A DNA stretch of 64,000 bases, taken from positions 40,391,492 through 40,455,491 of the forward strand of contig NC_012870.2 of the NCBI RefSeq assembly GCF_000003195.3. The letters run 5' to 3'. The stretch's first letter is position 1; every line of letters begins with the position of its first letter. The position numbers and the translations under genes are program-made. Under the pieces are notes generated by a model, which was not told the origin of the DNA, did not search any database, and saw nothing but the letters and a program-made list of their open reading frames with translations. The stretch is from Sorghum bicolor. Lineage: Eukaryota > Streptophyta > Magnoliopsida > Poales > Poaceae. This document shows, piece after piece, positions 34,177-45,231 of the stretch.

Positions 34177-35224
34177 TGTCGGTGTTTTTCCCCCGGGGGG
34201 TCACACCAACGAGTAAATTTGTATGCGTGCTCCCCTTTCCGGATGGTGATGCAAGAAGACACAGAGATTTATCCTGGTTCGGGCAAGAGAAGGCCCTACG
34301 TCCAGCGGGGGGAGAGAGTTTGTATTATCTTGCACCTAAGTGCTTGTACAGGGGCGAATACAAGCGTGGTATGAAGTGTCTAGCTCTACTACGTGTGTGT
34401 GTGTGCTCTTGTATTGGGATGTCTACATCTTCTATTCCTGAGTCCCTCCTTTTATAGCTCCAAGGAGAGACACAGGGTACATGCATAGATGTTAGAGTAG
34501 GGATCGATAGCCGCATGGAGCGCTGACCTACTCGAGGCTTCCGTACGGCATGGCCTCGAGCCGTCCCATCTTGATAGCTCGGTGATGATTGCGCGTGCTC
34601 CTGTGTTCTGCCCTGCCAGCCGCCTCGTGCTGGTTCTGAGGTCGCACGCTTGTACGGTATGGTGGCGGACCCGACGGGGTAGCTGTGATGAAGTCAGTCG
34701 ACGCCCAACTTGTCCCTGGGAAGGGGCCCTGTTTGGTCGAGGGTCGGACGCCGTGTAATATGCTGGCGTCTGGAGCGCTGACCTTGGGTGTCTCGAGGGG
34801 GTCCCGATTAGACGTTTCATCCTTGTTTCCTGCATCCTGACACGCCCTGGGTCGTTCGGTGGGAAAGCTGCAAAAAGAACGATGGGACAGAAGCTTGCTC
34901 CCTATCACGCCTTCCGTGACCTGTGTGTTAGGTGGGGAAGCGTCAGGCGCATTTAATGCTCCGGCCCGCGTGCGCGCGTCGGGCGGCGGACAGTGTCCTC
35001 ACGCCCGACACCTCTTGGTTCGCTCGAGCCTGCTTCCGTCATCGACGGCAGTCGTCGCTCGAATCCTGAACCGATTCGCTCGACGCTATTTCCGTCTTCG
35101 AGGCTGCGACCGTCGATGGCGGCGCATACGTAAGATTAGAGCGTCGAATTAAGGGTCTCGACCTTCGTACGGTCAATCTCATAATGCGCATCGCTGAGGG
35201 TACCCCTTACCGATACCCTCGACA
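34177..35224 (-). repeat. 5' LTR of the Tat element
   Basis: 1,048 bp, the same length as its partner, with about 10 substitutions, several clustered near 34400 in a GT-rich tract. TATA box on the minus strand near 34447-34457. Confidence 0.95.
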
Positions 35225-36351
35225 AGCATTGAGTGTGGTCAAGCTGTGTAGACCCTTAGGAGCTTGTCATGTGGTTAAATCAAGATTCACTTGCACGTTC
35301 ACTCATATATGCTACTTCTACTCCGGAAGTACCATCCACATATATCCATTCATTTCCATCTCCAGAACCACCTAAAAATATTCTACTCCTAATCCGGGAG
35401 AGAATAACCAAAAATATTTCTATTTTCCCCTTGTGAAATAAATGCTCAAGTTATCTTGTTACTACCACTTGCGATATTATCTCAAGAGATGAGTGCTCTA
35501 AAAAAAATAATATACGAGGAAATAAAAAGGAGCAAGTGCTCGGAACCTCGAAAGAAAAGAAAAGTGAGACGAGAGGTAAAAATGGACAAGTGTCTGACAG
35601 TAGAATTAGGGGTACAAGATACCCACCTGAGAGAAAAGAAAAATATAGAGCATCTCATTCTCCTCATAAAGTTTCAAAAAGCAAGGAAGGTATGTATCCC
35701 TTCAAAAGAGCAAAAGTAGAATTAGACTTCCACCACCATTGTTTTCACCATTGTTATCACCATCATCACCATACACCATTCATTCGCCACACATGCACAT
35801 CTTGATTTGGCTTATTGATTTGTTTCTTTGGATCCATGGTTTGACTATGCAATAAATGTCTTGTAAGTATGTATACTTTATCTCCCACCTATGAGCTCCA
35901 GATATTAAAGCCTTATTAGAGTAGGGTGAGAGAGAAGGCAATGTCACTATGCCTCATACCACAAATACTACATATCTTGAGAGAAGTCATATACCATCAA
36001 TGCCTTGGTAAGGATCCAAAAATACCACAAAAGAGAGACCTGAGAGAATCATACAAGGAATTTCTGAGTTTTATTTGAAAATCTGCAAAAAACCCCAGAG
36101 CTATAGCTGATCAAGAATAAGAGACATGGCACTTGGCTAGACTGTTCTATCTTTTAACCACTCAAGACAGAAGTGACAGTTACAAGTCCCATGGTGAAGG
36201 TAAAGTAAGTAAGTTTTAAGTCTTGACAGTTTACTCTAACTCAGAGATGAGATCTTATTTAAAAGCATGTGTACCGTCAAATTTTTAAAGATATTGCAAC
36301 TACTTATGATCCATAGCTGAGTCTATCCTTGCTCAGGGACGAGCAAGAGGT
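35225..36351 (+). other. 3' non-coding interior of B, second part
   Basis: Resumes B after the Tat insertion, beginning with the AGCAT duplication. Homologous (inverted) to about 8426-9540 of A. It contains a CAC/CAT-rich microsatellite near 35733-35790. No gene seen. Confidence 0.7.
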
Positions 36352-36366
36352 AAGCTTGGGGGAGTT
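36352..36366 (+). other. polypurine tract of B
   Basis: AAGCTTGGGGGAGTT directly precedes the 3' LTR. Matches A. Confidence 0.88.
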
Positions 36367-38020
36367 TGTTGATGGTCCTTAAGTATCAAATTTAATTATC
36401 AAATAAATAAAGAAAAGGATCCAAATGAAATCAAGATCTAGACTTAAGGTTTTATCTGACAGAATTCCACGAGTTTTGGTGTTTGTCTATTTCTGCAGGG
36501 GGTTATCAGGAAATATGGAAGAAAGGCCCACATGTCGGGATTACGTAAAGATATTAACATGCTGCGCAATTATCTTACATCTAGAAGACTCCAGAAGCCA
36601 CGAGACCGAAGCAGAGGCGAAACGGGGCCTGACCCTGGGCGGCCGCCCAGTTGGTCAGGGCGACCGCCCACCTCCTGTGTCCAATCAGTACTCTGCTTTG
36701 CGGGAGATCTCCACCGACCTAAAGGATGAATCTAAACCATACAATCTATGTCGGTTTGATCCAAGGGCCCATATTCACTTGATGGGACTATAAAACCAGA
36801 CCCCCTGGCCCCTGGAGGAGAGAGCCTCTCAACCCTAATTCATTGTTCCATCAAGGGAGAAGAAGCCTCTGATCAAGATTAGAGCCACCACATCAATTAG
36901 ACATCTAGATTAGCATAGCTACATAGGATTAGAACAAGAAGGAGTCAATCTTCGATTGGTTTCCAGATCTGTCAGGAGGATTCTTGGTAATTCTCTAATT
37001 GTTCTTCTAATTGCTTTCTAATTATCTTTGTTCTTCAATATTATGAATATGACTTTGTTCTACTTCAATATATTGCTTATGACTTTGCTCTACTTGTTTA
37101 TATTCAAGATTATATTGTTCTTAGTTTATCATAGTTATGTACTTGGCTTAGTTAGATACGATCTATATACATGCTTAGGATCGTATAGCATTTATCCATC
37201 GGATCCATGGGTAAATGATAGATATTGTGTAGGCGTGGTGCTTATACCGTATTTATCTGCGATTGTACCCAATATGCCAGATCGTGGGGTGGTTTGTGAT
37301 AGTGACAGCTTCATTGATTCTTATATAGTCCCCCTCTCGTGTATTGGGCTGGCAGAGCAACATTATTACAGGGGAGTGATTGCTATGTTTCTCATATTCC
37401 TTGCTAATATCACTATGCATGGGCGTAGTCTTGTCTCGCAATGATTGCTAAGTATGCTTGCACTAACTATGATAATGCTAGACTATATAGTTAAGAATAA
37501 CTTAGGGAATATTCTTGTAGTTCGTTCTACTACCATGCTAATGACTTTCTAGAGTATCTAATTGAGGTGCTTATCATATTTATTATGTGGCTAGATCAGA
37601 TTAGTTATCCTTGTCACTATTATTATTTCATATATCCTTTATGTGACACTTATCCCTGTATGATGAGTTAGATATAATGTTCTCAATTATACATGCAATG
37701 ATAGATGCTCAATCTCATATTCTATTCTGTAATCAATAGTGATGATTGCTAATCCCTTCCCAGTGGTAAAAATATAAATAACGATACCTGGAATACTTCC
37801 CGGTTAAAATGCTGCATCGATATTAATCTGTGCGCTTGCAGATCCCATTCATTATTTTTTTAGAAGAGCAATTGCATATTTCAATACCGCGTCTCTTATA
37901 TCATGCTGGGGATGACAACTTGGCTTAAGTGGTGTGAGGGATAGGTTTGGCATTTTTAGCACCGTTACTAGATTAGAGAACTTAGTCTACTTTTGGTAAT
38001 GATGTTAAGAATACCCAACA
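36367..38020 (+). repeat. 3' LTR of B
   Basis: 1,654 bp, same length as the 5' copy, ending CCCAACA before the CGGGG duplication. TATA box at 36788-36795. The two open frames of the 5' LTR are preserved here. Confidence 0.95.
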
Positions 38021-38025
38021 CGGGG

Positions 38026-38032
38026 CTGCCAT
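38026..38032 (-). pseudogene. start codon end of T1 ORF0, split off by element B
   Basis: The ATG is 38032-38030 on the minus strand, directly after TTTCTACAG, a good 3' splice site. The next codons continue across the CGGGG target into 15432 and downward. N-terminus MAAPHASETFL. Confidence 0.65.
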
Positions 38033-38950
38033 CTGTAGAAAGACCACATTTGAGTAAGGGAGATTAATTACAAGGAGAGATAAAGAATCGTATTTTCAGA
38101 ATTTAATACCCAAGTATTGCATAAAGAATGTATGAATGATTCATGATGCATGCACGTTCCATACGTCCTTTCCAAACTTAGAAGGAAGTTCTAACGGTAT
38201 AGTCGGTGGCATACATACGTGCACTCTTTATACGCAACTACACGGTCTACACGTTTCGTTGTTAGTGTACCTGCAGAAGATTTCATTTCAGCCCAGCCCC
38301 ACAGTAGTATAAGTGCAGAAATGTAAATCCAATCAACAATCAATCAAGCTAGGTACTCCGGTATATATTTCCGAACATATACCGCAGCACACAACCCAAT
38401 TGGGATACACCCACATATACATCAAATATGTACACATGGCTGCACCTACTACCCACAATTAAGTACCTTCATATATACATGTGTGAAACATGTAAATATT
38501 CCAGTAACCACAACTAACACTCCCCTAGACCGACGGTTGGACGGTCATGCTCTCACAGCTCACACCTACCGTAGCGTAGAGGCATATAGATCCATACATT
38601 ACCACTCAAGCAAGTGGCATCCATACAATTTCACGCCGTATGGACGACGAAAGAAAACAAACAATGCTTACCATGGCGTAGAGGTATGTGATCCATTCAT
38701 TACCACTTAAGTAAGCGGTATCCATATAATTGCACGCCATATGGACGACGAAAGGAAAACCCCCATGTTAGTAATAATAAGCCACCTAGAAGTCCTTATA
38801 TGGGCATAAAGGGGATGACCACTGGCATGGTATAAGTTATCAAAAACCTTTTTAAACCACCCTATCTATAACCTAATTTGTCAAATTAGTTTGAGAAAAC
38901 AAAATTCATTCGTTTTCAAATACATCTATGATGGTTATATGCTTAATCTT
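38033..38950 (-). promoter_or_regulatory. 5' leader of T1 with candidate intron
   Basis: About 920 non-coding bases lie between primer site and ORF0. In element orientation a splice donor (CATG/GTAAGC, intron from 38671) lies in a block shared with T2 (CTCTACGCCA). The acceptor would be the CAG at 38033-38035, giving an intron of about 640 bp. The donor block is duplicated in tandem. Confidence 0.55.
38568..38760 (-). repeat. tandem duplication of the leader block in T1
   Basis: Two 91-base copies, 38568-38658 and 38670-38760, repeat with a period of 102. Both contain GTAGAGG, ATCCAT.CATTACCACT and TATGGACGACGAAA on the plus strand. T2 has a single copy (about 44633-44730). Each copy carries one splice-donor-like GT. 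Confidence 0.75.
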
Positions 38951-38962
38951 GCTCTGATGCCA
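38951..38962 (-). other. primer-binding site of T1 (initiator tRNA-Met type)
   Basis: Minus-strand TGGCATCAGAGC matches the plant tRNA-iMet complement TGGTATCAGAGC at 11 of 12 positions, two bases from the 5' LTR. Confidence 0.8.
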
Positions 38963-38964
38963 GC

Positions 38965-41900
38965 TGTAACAGAACCGTCCAATTTATAAGAATTCAAGTG
39001 AATTAGCGACCACTGAGGCAGTCAAGCCAATGGACTTGAACCCATATAAACCCGGTAGTCCGACGAAATCTCCACAGACCTCGATTCAACCAACATACAA
39101 CCAAGATTGTACATGATCAAGCATCACCATCACAGATTACAACATTCAACACAGAACATAGTTTTACATCACATTAGAGTTTGGAAGAGGTTATTACAAA
39201 CCATAGCAGTAGCGGAAACAAAAGTAGTTTTGAAACAACTCCAACTCAGTTCATAATACATGCCAGTTCCATGGTTAATCCCCACAAAAGCATAACTGAA
39301 GGTAGAAGAGCGATCACGCCCGTGATCTATTCATCATCCGCAGCTGGGTGACGACAGTTTGCACAATAGCCGTGATAGACGACATCATCTGCAACAGGGG
39401 TAAATAAAACCCTGAGTACGAGAATGTACTCAGCTAGACTTACCCGTCATAAACCAGAAATAAAGTGACACCAAGGAGTATGCAAGGCTGATCTTAGTGG
39501 ACTGGTTTGACTCACTTTTTGCATAAAAGCCTTTGTGGTAAGTAATTCATTTACTCATATTTCAGCAGCAAGTTCATTACTTAGCAGCTATCCACTAGAT
39601 TAGCACCTGTTCTAAGCATACACTTGAGTAATTAATCATTTCAATAACAACCATATCAGGATTATCACTTTGCTATCAACATTCTCATCAAAACCATCAA
39701 GTTTATTTAGTGAATTCTACGTTGCCGCTGCCCAAGTCAAGTTCTCACTATCCGGGAGAGACGGCGATTCGAATCGATTCCTATCCAGCTGGAGGGGTAT
39801 TCCTAACACTCACCCAAGCATACTTCATGATGGCAGCTTGGATCACCTTTAGCACAACTCCGGACCAATTCGCGGGTCCGTACGGCACCGCACCCCTAGG
39901 GACCGCCAATCTGCCAGGGACAGGACTCTAACCTGACACCTCGGTCTTACGCCATTGACTCCCCGCACATCCTTACTACTAACCGGGGTGCGCACTTTAA
40001 CCAGATCGGGGTATCCGGCCGGAGTTGCACTCGTAGGCTTCGCGGTCGGAACGACTTATCCGGCCAACTAAGTGATAGGCATGCGTTCAACATGACACGG
40101 GGATGTACAGCGATTCGGTCCTTAAACGACACAGACGGGGATAGATTCACACCCAAGACCTCCATGCCTTGTTGCTGCACTATCATCATCCCGCCCGGTC
40201 TCAAGTTCATTTTTAGCACCTGGTTATCTCCACGATAGCAAATATAGCCAACCGTGATCATCATCCACCAAACTCTCGCAGGTGACAGGAAATCACCCGG
40301 CTTCTACCGAGCTAAGCATGGCTAAGCATCACTTCGATCCTGGACCTACTTCAGTAATGTTTAAGGTGGACAAGGTAGTTACTATGCAGCAAGGGTGTCA
40401 TATCAACGCCTACCACTTAATGCAACAATATATAACCATAGTCATTTGATAGCCGATTATGATAATAAAATAGTAGGAGGCCTATAATACTCCGGAGCTT
40501 GCCTTCGACGTAGGTAGAGGGACGATGGTCAGGGCACTCCGGCAAGTCCTCCTCCTCCTCAACTCCTTGAGGTAGCTCCCCTTGCTGTCCTTCCGGCTCC
40601 GGCAACTCGTACTCCAGTACCGTTACACCCTTGGATACACCTATGGATGTATGACAAGGAGATGAATATAGAGAATGCACATATGATGCATGATATCATG
40701 ATGAGGAGCCAAATAGACATGAAACAAGGTATAACATGAGTGCAAACTTCTAAGATTAAGTGAATCATGGAATAACAAGCCAGTGCATACTTCTTCTCTG
40801 GTAGAGAGACTAATTGGACAAGTTAAACAAATTCTAGTTATTCCTACTCAGCCACTGGTTTAGTAGACAAGCCAACCAGTCACAAGTTTTAGCCATAACT
40901 TAAGCATCATTTAACCAAACTAAGCAAGTAAGTACTTTCTGGAAAGCTTAGCAAATTGTCTACAATTCACTTTTAAACATCTCAGCATGATTCCCAACCG
41001 AAATATGCTAAAACATACAAAGTTGGCTGACTGCTCTGGGAATTCCAGAGAGCAAGCACTTTGCAGCAGCTACTTGAAATATGCGTAACTTTTAAACTAC
41101 TCAACCAATTACCATGAAATTTGGACACGTATTAGATCAGTACGTTAGCTACAAGTTTGTTGTAGACAAGTTTCCCAGAAAATAACATCTTTAATTAGTT
41201 CTCAAGCATTTTCTATCAGCTACACAGAAATGCTCTAGGAAAGGCATAAATAGCCAAAGATAATATTTTGCACATGTTGAGAATGTATCAAAGGAACAAT
41301 CCAATTGCACTAGTAGATAGAACATATCTAAGAAACACCAGAAAACATCATGGTAAGGTCTAAAACTATTTCTATCATCACCTTTTCCATTTATTTAATT
41401 ATTAAGGTGATTTAATGAACATATACTCCAAGTGTTCCAAAAATCCTAAGAAACTTACAGCAAGCTACTTATGCTAACATAAGATCACTGTAAAATTTTC
41501 AGAACATTTGCACATACACATTGTGAGGTATAAAAATAACAAGCTAGTAAAGGCATGCAAGGCATAAATGTGAAACCCTATCAAAACGTGTCAAACAACA
41601 GATTTCAGATTTTTCTTAGCTTTGTCCACACATAAGTACAACACTCAGCAAGTTTCATCACAAAAGGAGTTATAACTTAATTACTAAAAATATCACAAGA
41701 AACTCCTATTTAAGCAAGAATTATTTTTAACTTCTTAACTAGGCTTCCAAAAATCATGAAAAATTTATCAGAGCCTGTTCATAACATAAGTAACAACTCC
41801 CTAAATTTGCATGGCCAGCAGATGACTAGATCTCAAGATATAATTACCCAATGAAAATCTAAGATTAATTTATATCTATTTATTTCTGCAAAAACATAGC

Positions 41901-43480
41901 ATGTTTCATATTTTTATTAAAAACTAGGCTTGAGCTGGAACCAAGCAAAATTGGAAGCACCACATTTGGATCTCTAAAACTCCAGATATGAATTTTACAA
42001 AAACAGCTTTGGCTCTGCACAACAGTAACCCAGGGGGTGACACAGAGAGGCTGACACCCGGGACCCGCGCGTTAGTGAGACAGAGGCAGGGGAGATGCTC
42101 GTCGCCGGCGAAGCTCAACGACGACGAGGTCTCGGGCGGATCCAAGGGCACCAACGTGTTCCTCTCATCAAGGCGACTCTGTTGACCTACTTTACGCGCG
42201 CTCTACTGGACCCTAGGGTGCTCGCCGTCGGGAATGGCGGAGCGGCGGCGCTGCGCGGCGGTACGCCGGCGGATCTAGGCAATGGTGATGTGGTAGAGCG
42301 TCATGCCGAGCATCAGTGAACCAAGGGGAAGCGATAGGAACAAGAATGGAGGAAAATGGTGGAGCAGAGAAGCCTGGCCACGTTGCCGGTGAGCTCGAGC
42401 GGAACTCCGGCGAGGAAGAACTGCTCGGAGCTCGGCAATGCCGCCTTACCCGTGCTCGACAGTGGCCAAGGAGGTGACGCCGAGGTAGAGGAGGCTCTGG
42501 CGAAGCTTTTGGCGGGCTGGCTTGGCCGGAGACAGCGAGAAGAGCTCGGGCGACGCGGCCGTTCCACGGCGGAGCTCGCCGAGGCGAAATGGAGAAGGGA
42601 GAGGGCGCTGGAGAGGCGAAATGAGGACGGCCGGGGCTCGGGGTGGCGTCGTGGCGTCCAAGTGAAGGCGCCGGGGCTGACAGGCGGGGTCGCCGTCGAC
42701 GTACGGCCGCCACGGGTCATCCACGCTTCGGCCGGCCGGCGACTGACGAAACTGAATCGCACGATTCAGTCGTCGTCGACCGTGTCTGAAACCCAAAGTT
42801 CACCGGCGTTTTACTCTCAGCTCACTCGATGGTTTTGGCTCAAACTTGTTCCTTTGGATAGAGCTACATGAGTTCTACAACTTTGGTTACAAGATCAAAG
42901 TCTAACTTGGTCTGGATTTCAAACTACAAGGCTCCCAACAACCCTTGGTCGAAACTGCGTGATCCAACACTTAGCCAAATTCGGCTAAGTGTGAAATCAG
43001 CCCTGATTTTTGGCTTGTGAGTGACTTTTGGAAGTGTTCCAGGCTTTTTCATAAAAGTCATCAACAAAACTTTTGTAGCTTATGAAATTCTCTACAACTT
43101 TGTTTCAGGTGTCAAAGACATGCAAGATCTCTAACACCAGTTTCATAGTTTCATAAAACATCTTTGAAAAGAGGTCTAGGAGGGTCAAAAAGGTCATTCT
43201 AGGGGTAACCATGACTTAGGGGCATATTTGGCCAAAACCTTCAACATGAACTTTGTTCCAAATGATATTCTAAACATGAAGTATTTTGGAAGACAATGTA
43301 CAATTGTTTGCATTGGCTACCCCTTAGTCACTCAATTCAAGTCACACAAGCAATTTAATCATGTAGTGCATATAGCAAATGGCATATGATCATGGTATGA
43401 TGCTCATGAGTGATCATGATGATGCTTATGTTGATGCAATGCTCATGGTTAACATGCAAGCTAACACTAGGAGTGTTACA
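38965..43480 (-). repeat. 5' LTR of T1 (complete, 4,516 bp)
   Basis: Bounded by TGTAACA and TGTTACA on the plus strand. Bases 41224-43480 match 1-2237. It contains a GC-rich island (about 42050-42800) and, on the element's sense strand, a short open frame at 40417-40680. Residues ECPDHRPST of that frame recur in the LTRs of T2 and E. Otherwise AT-rich and non-coding. Confidence 0.92.
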
Positions 43481-44405
43481 CTGGCGGTGCCTGCCGAACC
43501 CGCGAATTGGTCCTGGATAGTGTAATATGGTGATGTGTAGCTCACTTGATCAGTGAGTGTGGTTTGTGTGGGGAATAAACTCGCCAGCTGGTTTGAAATC
43601 GATTCGAATCGCCATCGCTCCTGGATAGTGAGCACTTGACATGAGCTTCGTCCCCGTAGTAAGAACTATGGAACACTTGGGTTATAATGAAAGGGTTTAT
43701 GAATGCTATGATGAAGTACTAGCATATCCCTATACTTGCTTGTAATAGTGCAGGTGCAAACCTAGATGATAGGTAATGATACTTTCAACTTGAGCAAATT
43801 AAAAGAAGGAAGACTTATGTAGGTTATGATAGTAAAATCCTGCGGTTTTGCAAAATGGTTGTTAGCTACCCCACTATATAGCCTTCATGATCCTTGATGA
43901 GTCTTTATTTTAAGTTTATGACCGGTAAGTCTAGCTGAGTACCTTCTCGTACTCAGGGTTCTACTCCCATGTTGTTTTGCAGATGGTCAAATGTACTATG
44001 GTTATTGCATCCTCTGTCTGTACCCAGCCATGGGTGATGACTAGATCAAGGGCGATGGTCACTCCGTCTCTTCTTTTGCTTTTGTGGGAATGACCAAACT
44101 ATGGCACTGTATCAGACTAAGCGTGTGTGTTGTATTTTCGAACTATGAAGCTTCCGCCACTTGAAGAACTTGGTTTGTAATAATTTTAAGAACTTCGATG
44201 TATTCTATGAATGTTGTAATCTGGATGTATTTGTGAATGGCGACCGCTAAACTTATTACGATCTTGGCTGTTGTGCGATGTGTGGTTTGAAATCCTTCGA
44301 GATTTCATGGACTACCGGGATTATATGGGCTTAAGCGTGATGGTTTGACTATGCAAATGGTCACTGTTAGGCTTAATTTCTCATAATTTGGTCGGTTCTG
44401 TTACA
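43481..44405 (+). repeat. 5' LTR of T2, last 925 bp
   Basis: Matches 54073-54997 with about 13 substitutions by eye. Begins CTGGC, the expected target duplication of T1, and ends TGTTACA. Confidence 0.9.
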
Positions 44406-44407
44406 GC

Positions 44408-44419
44408 TAGCATCGGAGC
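44408..44419 (+). other. primer-binding site of T2 (degenerate)
   Basis: TAGCATCGGAGC matches the tRNA-iMet complement at 9 of 12 positions; two of the changes are G-to-A or A-to-G transitions. Position two bases after the LTR agrees with T1. Confidence 0.6.
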
Positions 44420-45231
44420 CAGGTTTAGCGAGTTACTGTTCATAAGTACGTTCTAAACAAAAATCTAAACCGGTTTAATAAAAGATTTTATTAATTAATC
44501 AATAGTGATCAAGGTGTTAAACCAAGTTTTGGGAAAACTATCTAGTGTGCCATTCTCATATCCTTTATGCCCAATTAAGGACTCTAAGGTGGCTAGTTAA
44601 GTACTGACTTGGGGGTTAATGCATCATATTTGTATTTCGTCGCTCATACGGCGTGCAATAGTATGAGTACCATTCATTTGAGTGGTAATGTATGGATCCC
44701 TTTTTCCTCTACGCCACGGTAAGTGGGAGCTGTGAGAGCATTATCGGATACACTGCCGGTCTAGGGGAGTGTTGTTAGGTACTGTGTCATGCACACATGT
44801 TTGGTGTGTCTTGGAAACAGTACTGCATGTTGGGAATTCCGTCCTGAGAGGCGATGCCGTCATTAGGGCGATGATGTGGGTAGTGACACGTCATATGCAT
44901 GGACGGGTGTCTGTGTATGTGGAGTGTATAGTTTAAAATTCTTGTTCTGCACGATCATACTGTGGGTGGGCTGAAATGAGTTTTCTGCAGGTACACTAAC
45001 CACGTTCTCGCTTAGAACGCTAGTTACGTTATAAGAGAACGTTGTGTGCCACCGCATATACCGCTTAGTGTTAACTTTTGTTTCTAAGTTTGTGAGATCA
45101 TAAGTTCGTGCATGCATCATGTTCATTTCGTATCATTGCTTACTTTCCCCCTTAATTTAATCAGTCCCAATTCTAAATAAAATAATTAAAGGTAATCCTC
45201 GCTCTTACCCACGGTATTCCATTTGCAGCAG
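44420..45231 (+). promoter_or_regulatory. 5' leader of T2 with candidate intron
   Basis: About 810 non-coding bases. A consensus splice donor (CACG/GTAAGT, intron from 44719) lies in the CTCTACGCCA block shared with T1. A 3' splice site (TTTGCAGCAG) directly precedes the ORF0 ATG, giving an intron of about 510 bp. No other gene seen. Confidence 0.6.

Larger units (their letters stand above)
20937..35224 (-). mobile_element. Tat-lineage (RIRE2-like) Ty3/gypsy element nested in B
   Basis: Two 1,048 bp LTRs (20937-21984 and 34177-35224) are flanked by perfect AGCAT duplications (20932-20936, 35225-35229). In element orientation: 5' LTR, primer site, gag-protease, pol with two RNase H domains, and a long 3' region carrying a multi-exon gene on the opposite strand. 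About 10 LTR differences by eye make it one of the youngest elements here, consistent with its nested position. The archaeal-type second RNase H places it in the Tat clade. Confidence 0.95.
15438..38020 (+). mobile_element. B: non-autonomous Athila-type LTR retrotransposon carrying a nested Tat element
   Basis: LTRs at 15438-17091 and 36367-38020 are both exactly 1,654 bp. A perfect target duplication CGGGG flanks the element (15433-15437 and 38021-38025). A tRNA-Asp primer site and polypurine tract are in place. Removing the nested Tat element leaves about 5 kb of interior, which encodes gag and two protease domains but no RT, RNase H or integrase. By eye the LTRs differ at about 22 positions with no indels. 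It landed four codons into T1 ORF0. Confidence 0.95.
1..43480 (-). mobile_element. T1: Tekay-like Ty3/gypsy chromovirus, minus strand, left end outside window
   Basis: In element orientation the order is 5' LTR (38965-43480), initiator-Met-type primer site, leader, ORF0, gag-protease-RT-RNase H-integrase-chromodomain, polypurine tract and 3' LTR (2237 down to beyond base 1). The LTR ends are TGTAACA and TGTTACA. The chromodomain, tRNA-iMet-like primer and 4.5 kb LTR fit the Tekay (Del) clade. Two Athila-type elements interrupt its ORF0: A at 7247-14726 and B at 15438-38020. Removing them with one copy of each target duplication restores a continuous ORF0 frame of 308 codons, which confirms the assembly. 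The two LTR copies differ by about 46 substitutions in about 2.2 kb by eye, plus small indels. The right end abuts a truncated LTR of T2, so T1 probably inserted into T2. Confidence 0.9.
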
